In this document: positions 15,638 through 24,464 of the stretch, piece after piece
Position numbering within the stretch: the stretch's first letter is position 1
Layout: each line of letters starts with the position of its first letter
Assembly (NCBI GenBank): GCA_018266075.1
Contig: JAFEBB010000006.1
Span: 1 to 64,000 of the forward strand
Direction: 5' to 3'
Origin: Deltaproteobacteria bacterium
GTDB taxonomy: Bacteria; Myxococcota; Myxococcia; Myxococcales; SZAS-1
Length of the DNA stretch: 64,000 nt
Position numbers and translations under genes: made by a program
Notes under the pieces: generated by a model
Told to the model about the DNA's origin: nothing
What the model saw: only the letters and a program-made list of their open reading frames with translations
The model's database searches: none

Positions 15638-17032
15638 CTACTGGCAGTGCTTGGTGGTGGTGCCCGCACACGCGCCCGCGCCGACGCCGCTGCAGTCGCT
15701 GCAGATGCCGGCGACGATGTTCGTGGCGCACTCCGTGTCGGCGTTGCCCTTGTAGCAGGCGCCTCCCGTGGCGCTGCTGCAGCAGCCCGAGTGGCAGAGG
15801 TTGGCCGAGTCACACGAGCCGCCGCAGAGGAAGAACTCGTTCGGCCCGTAGGTGTTGCCGGAGCCGTCCGTGGAGGTGCAGGTCGCCACGCACTGGTACG
15901 AGCCATTGACCAGGTCGCAGTATTGATAGCTACCGATCGGGCACTCGTTGTTCGCGCTGCAGGAGCCGCCGCACACGCCCTGGCCGTTGGGATGCTGGCC
16001 GCTTGGGCACGACGTCACGCAGGTGCCGCCGGTGGTGCAATAGCCGCTGAGGCAGTCGGACGAGCCCACGCAGCCGCCGCCGCACTCGTAGCGCGCGTCG
16101 GGCGCCTGGCCGCCGGAGCACGTCGCGACGCAGGTGCCGTTGTCGCAGTAGGGGGCGCCGGAGTCGGTGCACTGGTGGCCCTGGCTGCAGGGCTCACAGA
16201 AGTTCGCGCTGTCCGGGAAGTTGGGGCTGGGGCAGACGGTGACGCAGGTGCCGTTGCTGGTCGCGCTGCAGTAGCTGCCCGCCGCGCACGTGGACGTGGG
16301 GGCGCTGCAGGGGCCGCCGCAGACGCCGTTGCCGTCGACGCCCACGCCGGAGGGGCAGGCCAGCACGCAGGTGCCGTTGCTCGTCGCGCTGCAGAATCCG
16401 GTGGCGCACGGGTTGCTGGCGTCGCAGTTGCCGCCGCAGACGTCACCCGAGTCCACGCCGGCGGTGCCGTCGCTGCACGTGGACGCGCACGTGCCGTTGT
16501 CGCAGACGCCCGAGCCGCAGGGGTTGCTCGCGTCGCAGCCGCCGGTGCTGCCGCCGGAGGAGCCCGAGCCGCTCGTGCCCGTGGTCGACGCGCCGGAGCC
16601 GCTGGTGCCGGTGGTGCTTCCCGTGGACGCGGCGGCGGTGGTGGACGAGGAGGTGGTCGCGGTGGTTCCGCCGGTCGAGGCACCGTTGGTGGTCGTGCCC
16701 GACGACGAGCCGTGCGACGTCCCGTTGCTGGACGTGGACGCGCCGGTCGACGCGCCGTTCGAGGCGCCGTTGGTGGTGCCCGCTGCGCCGCTGGAGCCGT
16801 CGGTGGCGCCCGTTGACGAAGCCGTGCTGCCGCCGGTCGAGGTGGAGCCCGCCGCGGTGGAGCCGGAGGCGCCCGAGGCGGCGGCGCTGGGCTCGGAGCA
16901 CGCTCCGTTCACGCAGATGCGATCGCCCTTGCAGTCGCTGTCGACTTTGCAGGAGCTGGAGGAGCCGCAGCCGGTGAGCGCGAGCGCGCCCCACGCGGCC
17001 GCGACGGACAGACAGAGTTTGAGCGCACGCAT
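15638..17032 (-). CDS. Cys-rich surface lipoprotein with Ser/Gly/Thr linker
   Basis: The ATG at 17032 follows GGAG and gives 464 residues. The lipobox is LALTGC (about residue 20), followed by a four-Cys module (CKVDSDCKGDRICVNGAC). Residues 45-165 are almost all Ser, Gly, Thr and Ala. The C-terminal 290 residues contain repeated Cys-rich modules built on SNGTCVxxCP, CDNGTC and CGGxC, several nearly identical at DNA level. The layout resembles other myxobacterial surface lipoproteins. It likely sits on the outer face of the cell; the role is unknown. Confidence 0.85.
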   Translation of the reverse strand: MRALKLCLSVAAAWGALALTGCGSSSSCKVDSDCKGDRICVNGACSEPSAAASGASGSTAAGSTSTGGSTASSTGATDGSSGAAGTTNGASNGASTGASTSSNGTSHGSSSGTTTNGASTGGTTATTSSSTTAAASTGSTTGTSGSGASTTGTSGSGSSGGSTGGCDASNPCGSGVCDNGTCASTCSDGTAGVDSGDVCGGNCDASNPCATGFCSATSNGTCVLACPSGVGVDGNGVCGGPCSAPTSTCAAGSYCSATSNGTCVTVCPSPNFPDSANFCEPCSQGHQCTDSGAPYCDNGTCVATCSGGQAPDARYECGGGCVGSSDCLSGYCTTGGTCVTSCPSGQHPNGQGVCGGSCSANNECPIGSYQYCDLVNGSYQCVATCTSTDGSGNTYGPNEFFLCGGSCDSANLCHSGCCSSATGGACYKGNADTECATNIVAGICSDCSGVGAGACAGTTTKHCQ

Positions 17033-17417
17033 CGCAGAGCTCCAGGCCGGGCGGGGTTGCCGCCCGGCGGAAAGTGAGATCTGCAAGCTAGAAAAAAGAA
17101 ATCCGTTTGGAAACAGGACCACTGCAGATTCTTCCGCACCCGCAATGGATTTCTGAACCGGTCGAAATGACTGTTCGCCTCGGTCTTGCGCTGGTCCCAG
17201 CATTCCATTGGAGGAACCACGCGCGTCCTGCGCGCTGCTCTGGTGCTCGCCCGGCGATCGCCCTGCGGTGAAGCGCGGCGGGGGGAGGAGATCGCCGACA
17301 TCGACGCGTTCGCGCGCAAGCCCGGTGGCGGGCAGGTTCTTCGACTTCCGCGGCGTGCTCGACCGCGGGGCCACGCGTGCGCTGCGGATTCGCTGAGCCG
17401 CTGCGGAGAAGGGACGG
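17033..17417. other. Intergenic region, 385 bases
   Basis: No convincing gene. It separates two minus-strand genes. Bases around 17085-17165 are clearly more AT-rich than the surroundings (including a run of six A at 17093-17098), as expected for the promoter region of the Cys-rich lipoprotein. I could not assign -35/-10 or -24/-12 boxes with confidence. Confidence 0.5.
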
Positions 17418-19070
<1,653 letters not shown>

Positions 19071-19130
19071 GGGCGGAGCCTAACCCAGAATTCCTCCTCG
19101 GGCGCGTAACCCCTGAATGGGTTTCGTGGG

Positions 19131-19634
19131 CTACTCGGTCGCCATCGGTGCGGGCGGCGGATAGCGCTCGAGCAGCTTGGTGATCGCGGCGTCGATCTTG
19201 CTCGCGTCGGGGTTCTCGGGGTGGCTCACCACGCTCGTCGCCGTGCCGTGCCAGAAGACCTTGTTCGTCTTGGGATCGATGAAGTCGAGGACGATGGTTC
19301 CCTGGGTGTACGTGTAGAAGTCCGGTCCCCAGCCGCCCCAGTAGCCGTAGCCGTAGTTGGTGGCGGAGAGCTTCTGCTGCAGCTGCGTGTGGTACGCCAC
19401 CAGGAAGTCGGGCTTGCCCGTTGCGGGCACCATCCCGTGGGTGGCCAGGTTGCGCTCCAGCGAGCCGCGGATGTCCTGCTCGACCACCGTCTCGGGCGCG
19501 CCCGGGGCGAGCGCTGTGAAGAACGCGTAGGTCTTGTAGCCCGCGAAGTTCACGTCCGGCGCGGCCTGCGAGCGCACCGAGATCGGCGCGCAGCCCGCCA
19601 ACGCCAGCGCGGCAATCACGAACACGGACTTCAT
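19131..19634 (-). CDS. DUF4136-type lipoprotein
   Basis: The ATG at 19634 gives 167 residues with lipobox LALAGC (about residue 15). The mature part has the DUF4136 pattern: DVNFAGYKTYAFF at the start, a central stretch in which a Tyr/Gly/Trp-rich segment (YGYGYWGGWGPDFYTYTQG) leads into a strand (TIVLDFIDPKTNKVFWHGTA), and a final helix with ITKLLERYPP. Family members are small outer-membrane lipoproteins of unknown function. The gene is divergent from the ArsR operon. Confidence 0.88.
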   Translation of the reverse strand: MKSVFVIAALALAGCAPISVRSQAAPDVNFAGYKTYAFFTALAPGAPETVVEQDIRGSLERNLATHGMVPATGKPDFLVAYHTQLQQKLSATNYGYGYWGGWGPDFYTYTQGTIVLDFIDPKTNKVFWHGTATSVVSHPENPDASKIDAAITKLLERYPPPAPMATE

Positions 19635-19745
19635 CGGCGCGTCCCCTCGCCGCGGCCGTCGAGGTCGCAGCCCCAAGAGAAAGTTGGAGACGCCGGCCCC
19701 CAGGCGCCAGTCGTCCGCGGGAACGAGGCTCGCGGCGTATATGAC

Positions 19746-19774
19746 TTGACGGGAATATAAGCAGCTGGCTATAT
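19746..19774 (+). promoter_or_regulatory. Promoter and palindromic operator of the ArsR operon
   Basis: TTGACG (19746-19751) and CTATAT (19769-19774) are 17 bases apart, and the ATG at 19782 lies seven bases after the -10, so the mRNA would start at or next to the start codon. A 20-bp imperfect palindrome (19755-19774, ATATAAGC..GGCTATAT, eight of ten pairs) overlaps the -10, the usual place for ArsR autorepression. The operator role is inference. Confidence 0.55.
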
Positions 19775-19781
19775 GAACGAC

Positions 19782-20123
19782 ATGGAATCCGCGTTCGCCA
19801 TCGTCGCCGAGCCGAACCGGCGCGCCATCCTGAGCCTGCTGCTCGACTCGGAGCGGTCGGTGGGAGAGCTCGAGCGCGCGCTTCGGCTCTCGCAGCCGTC
19901 GGTCTCCAAGCACCTGCGGGTGCTCAAGGAGGCAGGCTTCGTCGAGTCGCGCATCGAGGCGCAGAAGCGCGTCTATCGCCTGCGACCGGAGCCGCTCATG
20001 GAGCTCGACGAATGGCTGGTGCCCTTCCGGCGCTTCTGGACCAAGCACGTGGACGCGCTGGAGCGCCACCTGGACGCGATGGACAAGCTGCCCCCTGCGA
20101 AAGGAAAGAAGCGTCATGAGTAA
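19782..20123 (+). CDS. ArsR-family transcriptional regulator
   Basis: The 113-residue protein starts MESAFAIVAEPNRRAIL, exactly the N-terminal helix pattern of ArsR proteins paired with SRPBCC genes. The winged helix is at about residues 10-75 with SVGELERALRLSQPSVSKHLRVL as the recognition part. No metal-binding cysteines are present, so it is of the non-metal subgroup. An in-frame ATG at 19773 overlaps the -10 box, so the ATG at 19782 is preferred. It overlaps the next gene by eight bases and probably represses its own operon. Confidence 0.92.
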   Translation: MESAFAIVAEPNRRAILSLLLDSERSVGELERALRLSQPSVSKHLRVLKEAGFVESRIEAQKRVYRLRPEPLMELDEWLVPFRRFWTKHVDALERHLDAMDKLPPAKGKKRHE

Positions 20124-20658
20124 GCCGTATGAGCCGAGCGCCGCGTTCGGCGCCGAGATCAAGAAGGACGCGGAGGCGTGGACGCTGGTCCTCGTCCGAG
20201 ATCTGAACCACCCGCCGGAGAAGGTCTGGACGGCGATCACCGAGCCCGAGCACCTGCGCGAGTGGGCGCCCTTCGACGCCGACACGAGCCTGAGCAAGGT
20301 GGGAACCGTGGCCAAGCTCACCACGGTGGGTGCGCCCAAGCCGCACGTGACCGAGACGCAGGTGAAGCGCGCCGAGGCGCCCAAGCTGCTCGAGTTCAGC
20401 TGGGGCGATCAGAACATCCGCTGGGAGCTGGAGCCCAAGGGCGCGGGCACGCGGCTGACGATCTGGCACAACATCAACCGCAACTACATCTCCATGGGCG
20501 CCGCGGGCTGGCACATCTGCATCGACGTGATGGATGCGCACCTGGCCGGCGAGCCCATCGGACGCACCGTCGGACCGGCGGCGATGAAGGTCGCGGGTTG
20601 GCCGCGGCTGCTCGGTGAGTACGTCAAGCTGCTCGGCGTGGAGGCCCCCAAATGGTAG
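20116..20658 (+). CDS. SRPBCC (AHSA1-like) domain protein
   Basis: The 180-residue protein has the START/Bet v1-like pattern of AHSA1-related proteins: LVLVRDLNHPPEKVWTAITEPEHLREW near the start, a middle strand LLEFSWGDQNIRWELEPKGAGTRL (quoted in part: LLEFSWGDQNIRWELEP), and a C-terminal helix. Such proteins bind small hydrophobic ligands, and genes of this type often follow an ArsR regulator, as here. The ligand is unknown. Both neighbours overlap it (8 bp upstream, 7 bp downstream), which indicates one operon. Confidence 0.88.
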   Translation: MSKPYEPSAAFGAEIKKDAEAWTLVLVRDLNHPPEKVWTAITEPEHLREWAPFDADTSLSKVGTVAKLTTVGAPKPHVTETQVKRAEAPKLLEFSWGDQNIRWELEPKGAGTRLTIWHNINRNYISMGAAGWHICIDVMDAHLAGEPIGRTVGPAAMKVAGWPRLLGEYVKLLGVEAPKW

Positions 20659-21062
20659 CCCAGACGAATGCAGTGCCGACGCCGATCGCGCCCTCGAAGG
20701 GCGCGGGGATCGCGTTCTGGATTGTCACCGCGCTGTTCAGTCTGCAGATCGCCTTCACGGCGTATGCGCAGCTGGCGAAGCCGGAGGTGGCCGAGGCGTT
20801 CAAGCACCTCGGCTTCCCCGACTACTTCCGGATTGAGCTCTCGTGGGCCAAGTTGCTCGGCGTGCTGGTGCTGCTCGCGCCCGCGCCCGCGCGGCTCAAG
20901 GAGTGGGCCTACGCCGGCTTCGCGATCAACCTGACATCGGCCGTGATCGCGCACGTGTCGGTGGGCGACGGTCCGCAGGCGTGGGGCTGGGCGTTGGGCA
21001 CCGGCGTGCTCTGGGCGAGCTCGTACCTGCTCTGGCGTCGCCGGCAGTCGGCTACGGCGTAG
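20652..21062 (+). CDS. DoxX-like small membrane protein
   Basis: The 136-residue protein has four predicted membrane helices (about 22-40, 66-84, 89-107, 113-128). The layout and the segment GFPDYFRIELSWAKLLGVLVLL match DoxX-like family proteins. It is the third gene of the ArsR-SRPBCC operon. Its last 11 bases overlap the end of the convergent DUF3108 gene. Function unknown. Confidence 0.85.
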   Translation: MVAQTNAVPTPIAPSKGAGIAFWIVTALFSLQIAFTAYAQLAKPEVAEAFKHLGFPDYFRIELSWAKLLGVLVLLAPAPARLKEWAYAGFAINLTSAVIAHVSVGDGPQAWGWALGTGVLWASSYLLWRRRQSATA

Positions 21063-21822
21063 CCACGTCGAGCGATGCACCCGGGTGATACGCGACCGCC
21101 TCGGCGTTGAGCGAGCCGAGCGCGAGCTCCGCGGAGAGCTTGAGCAGCGCGTGGTGCTCGTCGTTGCTCACCCAGACCTTCAAGCTGCGCTTGCTCTCGA
21201 GCTTGCCCTCGAAGTGCACTTCGACATCGAGCGGCAGGGCGTCGAACTTGCCGGCCTTCACCTCGACGGGCTCGACGGTGCCCACGTGCGCGGTGAGATC
21301 CCACGAGTGCCGGCCGGTGAAGACGGGCACCTTCACGTCGCTGCCGGGCTCGAGCTTCATGCGGCGCATGGTGAAGAACGCGGCCGCGATGTCCTGTGAG
21401 TCGGGCGGCGTGTCGAGGACGCCGGACGTGCTGCCGGTGTCGTCGGAGCTGCGCTGCACCTGGGCCTTGCCCGATTCGGGCGTGTTCAGGCGGCAGCGCT
21501 CCTTGCGCCCCTTGCGGTTCTCGTTGGCGGTGAAGTCCCAGCCCATGGAGTGGCCCGCGTTGAAGTCCCACCACGAGACGAACTTGTCGTGGAGCGGGTA
21601 GAGCGCGAAGAGCGACGCGGTGTCCGCGAGCGTCACGATGGGCCAGACATCGGTCAGGCCCTGCTTGGTGGGCGCGCCGACGGTGATGACGGCGGTGCCC
21701 GCCTTGATGCCTGAGTAGTCCACATCGAGGACGGTCTGCTCGCCCGGCGCGAAGGCGTCGGCGTGGGCGGGCGAGGCGAGCGCGAGGGTCCCCGCGGCGG
21801 CGATGCTAGAAAGGATTCTCAC
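21052..21822 (-). CDS. Exported DUF3108 family protein
   Basis: The 256-residue protein (GTG start at 21822 after AGGAG) has a signal peptide cut near AHA-D (about residue 21). The mature part shows the DUF3108 pattern: PGEQTVLDVDYSGIKAGTAVI at the start, then a central YPLHDKFVSWWDFN segment, and KVWVSNDEHHALLKL near the end. The family is periplasmic or outer-membrane associated with no defined activity. A TATATT box upstream may serve as -10. The C-terminus is antisense to the DoxX-like gene for 11 bases. Confidence 0.85.
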   Translation of the reverse strand: MRILSSIAAAGTLALASPAHADAFAPGEQTVLDVDYSGIKAGTAVITVGAPTKQGLTDVWPIVTLADTASLFALYPLHDKFVSWWDFNAGHSMGWDFTANENRKGRKERCRLNTPESGKAQVQRSSDDTGSTSGVLDTPPDSQDIAAAFFTMRRMKLEPGSDVKVPVFTGRHSWDLTAHVGTVEPVEVKAGKFDALPLDVEVHFEGKLESKRSLKVWVSNDEHHALLKLSAELALGSLNAEAVAYHPGASLDVATP

Positions 21823-21897
21823 CCGGGGCTCCTGCGGCCGAATATAGCCACAACACCGTCCCCACCCCGATTTGACGGCCGACCGAGCTGGTCATTC

Positions 21898-23148
21898 ATG
21901 CGCAAAGCCATCGTTCTCTTCGCGCTCTTGTGTCCGGCCCTGGCCAGCGCCGATGCCTACCACGGCAACGTCGCGCTGCTTGGTGGGCGGGCGAGCGGGC
22001 TCGGCGGCGCAGCGGCCGGCCTGCCCGAGGACGACGCGGCGCCCTTCTACAACCCCGCCTGCGTGGCGCTCGATCCTTGGATTCAGATCAGCTTCTCCGC
22101 GCAGGCCTTGCAGCTGCAGCAGCGCTCGTACGCGCCGTACCTGGGCAGCAAGGCGACCGAGACCGCGGCCGCGCTCGTGCCCAACGCGAGCTCGGGCTCG
22201 TTCCCCTGGCGCGGCGGGCGAGCGAGCTTCTCGGCGTTCACGACGGACGACGAGAGCCTCACGCTCAACCAGACCTTTGAGAATCCCGGCGGCAACTCGG
22301 GCGTGGCGGTGGCGCACATCCGCCGGCTCGAGAGCAACGTGACCTACCAGCTCGGCCCCAGCTACGGCCGGCCGGTGAACGACATCTTGAGCGTGGGCGC
22401 GTCGGTGCTCTACGTGTACCAAACGGTGTCGCAGCGCGCGGACGAGGACTTCACCGCCTCGGATGTGAACGCCGTTCCGTTCGCGGTGACGCACACCCTG
22501 GCCGCCGACTCGATCAGCCAGGGGCTCGCGTTCGTCGGCGGCGTGCGGCTCCAGCCGACCGGACCGGAGGGCCGCTTCACGTTCGGGCTGTCGCTGCGCT
22601 CGGGAGCCAGCCTCTCCAAGCCGCTGGGCGCGACGCGCGAGCAGAAGTTCGTGGGTACGCGCCAGGCCGACGGCTCCGTGGTCTACACGCTCCAACCCGT
22701 GACCTCGCCCTCGGCGACGTCGTCTGGCTTGCCCGCGGCAGCGATGGGCGGCGGGTCCATGAAGCTCGGGCCGGCCCTCTTCAGCGCGCAGCTCACCGTG
22801 ACCTCGGCCGCGGGCGACATCGGCAACGGCGTGCCCGGCAAGCTCACCATCGACGGCGCGCTTGGCACCGAGCTCGCCATCGACAACGGCTGGAGCGCGC
22901 GCGCGGGTGTCTTCTCGCGGCGCTCGTCGGTGGCCGACGGCAGCAGCGCGCCGCGGATCGACCAGTACGGCGCGGCGCTCGGCACGAGCAAAGTGGATCC
23001 GCACCACGTGACCGACGCAGCCCTGGTGCTGGTGCGCGACTCGGGCGACGCGCCGGTGGCCAGCGTGACCGGCGGCACCACGCAGGCCACGGTCTCCGGC
23101 TACACGCTGATGATCACCCTCGGCGGCGCGTTCCGCTTCGCGGAGTGA
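21898..23148 (+). CDS. Outer-membrane transport protein of the FadL/OmpP1 type
   Basis: The 416-residue protein has a signal peptide cut near ASA-D (about 17). The mature N-terminus reads GRASGLGGAAAGLPEDDAA followed by PFYNPAC, the hallmark of FadL-like barrels, in which this segment forms the hatch. The rest has alternating beta-strand character and ends in FRFAE, typical of barrel proteins. FadL-type proteins carry hydrophobic compounds across the outer membrane. The substrate here is unknown. It is divergent from the DUF3108 gene and lies three bases before an MmcQ-like gene. Confidence 0.85.
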   Translation: MRKAIVLFALLCPALASADAYHGNVALLGGRASGLGGAAAGLPEDDAAPFYNPACVALDPWIQISFSAQALQLQQRSYAPYLGSKATETAAALVPNASSGSFPWRGGRASFSAFTTDDESLTLNQTFENPGGNSGVAVAHIRRLESNVTYQLGPSYGRPVNDILSVGASVLYVYQTVSQRADEDFTASDVNAVPFAVTHTLAADSISQGLAFVGGVRLQPTGPEGRFTFGLSLRSGASLSKPLGATREQKFVGTRQADGSVVYTLQPVTSPSATSSGLPAAAMGGGSMKLGPALFSAQLTVTSAAGDIGNGVPGKLTIDGALGTELAIDNGWSARAGVFSRRSSVADGSSAPRIDQYGAALGTSKVDPHHVTDAALVLVRDSGDAPVASVTGGTTQATVSGYTLMITLGGAFRFAE

Positions 23149-23151
23149 ACC

Positions 23152-23514
23152 ATGGCCAGGCGCAAGGCGGGGCTGACCTACGACGACGTCCGCGAGCTGG
23201 CGCGCGCGTTCCCCGGCGTGGAAGAGGGCACCTCGTACGGCACGGCGGCCTTGAAGGTGAAGGGCAAGCTCATCGCGCGCCTCAAGGAAGACGGCGAGAC
23301 GCTGGTGCTCAAGACGGATCTCTTCGAGCGCGAAGTGCTGCTCTCCGCCGCGCCCGAGGTCTTCTTCATCACCGATCACTACGCGGCGTATCCGTGGGTG
23401 CTGGTCCGGCTCGCGAAGATCAAGCCGGAGCAGCTGCGCGGGTTGCTCGCGAACGCGGTCAGAGGCCTTGCGTCCGCAGGAACGCGTACACGTCGGCGGC
23501 GTCCTGCGCGGTGA
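23152..23514 (+). CDS. MmcQ/YjbR family protein
   Basis: The 120-residue protein has the MmcQ/YjbR fold pattern: TYDDVRELARAFPGVEEGTSYGTAALKV (quoted in part: ARAFPGVEEGTSYGTAALKV), KVKGKLIARL, and a C-terminal PWVLVRLAKIKPEQLRGLL helix. Family members are called DNA-binding by fold, but their role is unclear. The last 16 codons are basic (RTRRRRPAR) and lie antisense to the end of the convergent cytochrome gene for 56 bases. Confidence 0.88.
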   Translation: MARRKAGLTYDDVRELARAFPGVEEGTSYGTAALKVKGKLIARLKEDGETLVLKTDLFEREVLLSAAPEVFFITDHYAAYPWVLVRLAKIKPEQLRGLLANAVRGLASAGTRTRRRRPAR

Positions 23515-24250
23515 AGCCGCGTCCGAGGTAGTCCGGCATCGGGGGACGAAGCACCACACCTGCATTGTCCATATCGGCGCGCACCGCCATCGCCAGCAGC
23601 GCCGCGTTCCAGTCCGGATCCGACGCGAGGCCTCCCGCTGCGGCATCGAGCGGCGGACCGGGCAAGACCGCGGGCGAGAGCGCCGCACCCTGGGCTTCAT
23701 CCCCGTGGCAGCGCGCGCAATCGAAGCCTTGCGCGCCATAGAGCAGCTGACCTCGAGCGACATCGCCCGTCGGCATTGGCAAGATCGAAACCGTCGCGCT
23801 CACGGTCCCGCTCGCTGAGCCGCCGAGCCGCGCGTTCACGGTCACCGCGTCGCTCGGCTTGCCCACGCCCACCACGAAGAGCACGCCGGAGAGGTCGTCC
23901 GCGTGATCCGCCCGCTGTGCGTTCGCGAGGAAGAACGCAGCGGGCAAGGGCGCGCCGTCCGCGTCGGGCGCGAGTGCGTTCACGGTCATCGGCGCGCTCC
24001 ACGCGATCGTCGCGCCCTCGGGCAGCGGCTGCTCCGTCCCATCGGACAGCTCGACGCGCACCGCGAGCGCCAGCGCGTCGCCCACCTGCGCCTGCAGCGG
24101 CCCTCCCTCGCGCGCAACGATGCGATAGCCCGCGATCGACGCGCTCGGGGTTGCCTCCGACGGCTCGCCACCGCAGCCCAATGCGAGCATCACCAGCGCC
24201 GATGCGGTCGGCGCGCCGAAGCGGATCCATCCCTGCGAAAGAAAGGTCAT
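23459..24250 (-). CDS. Monohaem cytochrome c lipoprotein
   Basis: The ATG at 24250 follows a GGGGGGG stretch and gives 263 residues. A lipobox (LALGC, about residue 27) is followed by a 140-residue beta-rich domain of Big/cadherin-like type with hydrophobic alternation. The C-terminal 95 residues form a class I cytochrome c with CARCH as haem attachment and PPMPDY carrying the distal Met. The layout suggests an outer-membrane-facing electron carrier. Its 3' end is antisense to the MmcQ-like gene. Confidence 0.87.
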   Translation of the reverse strand: MTFLSQGWIRFGAPTASALVMLALGCGGEPSEATPSASIAGYRIVAREGGPLQAQVGDALALAVRVELSDGTEQPLPEGATIAWSAPMTVNALAPDADGAPLPAAFFLANAQRADHADDLSGVLFVVGVGKPSDAVTVNARLGGSASGTVSATVSILPMPTGDVARGQLLYGAQGFDCARCHGDEAQGAALSPAVLPGPPLDAAAGGLASDPDWNAALLAMAVRADMDNAGVVLRPPMPDYLGRGFTAQDAADVYAFLRTQGL

Positions 24251-24350
24251 CGTCCCCCCCTGGAAGTTGGTTGCAGCGCGGCGCGCGTTTGCGAATGCGG
24301 TGCCAGCGTGCAAGCGCGCGGAACGCCAGCGAAGGCAGCGCGAGGCGATC

Positions 24351-24384
24351 GCCGCGCGATCACCGTCCGGCCGCCGCGCGATCA
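24351..24384. repeat. 12-bp direct repeat with 22-bp spacing in a divergent promoter region
   Basis: gccgcgcgatca occurs at 24351-24362 and again at 24373-24384, 22 bp apart centre to centre, which is about two helical turns. It lies in the 214-base gap between the cytochrome lipoprotein and the esterase genes. This is a possible regulator site; no regulator is known. Confidence 0.45.
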
Positions 24385-24464
24385 GTGCAGCACGTTGTCA
24401 GTCCCGCCCAGCCGCACCGGGGGCGTCTTTCAAGGGCCCGTGCGAACGAGTAGGTTCGCGCGCC

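Noticed and set aside
15647-16816. Plus-strand frame opposite the Cys-rich lipoprotein
   Set aside because: Its product is almost only Ala, Gly, Val and Arg, as expected from the complement of Ser/Gly/Cys-rich repeats; the lipoprotein strand has a lipobox and ribosome site.
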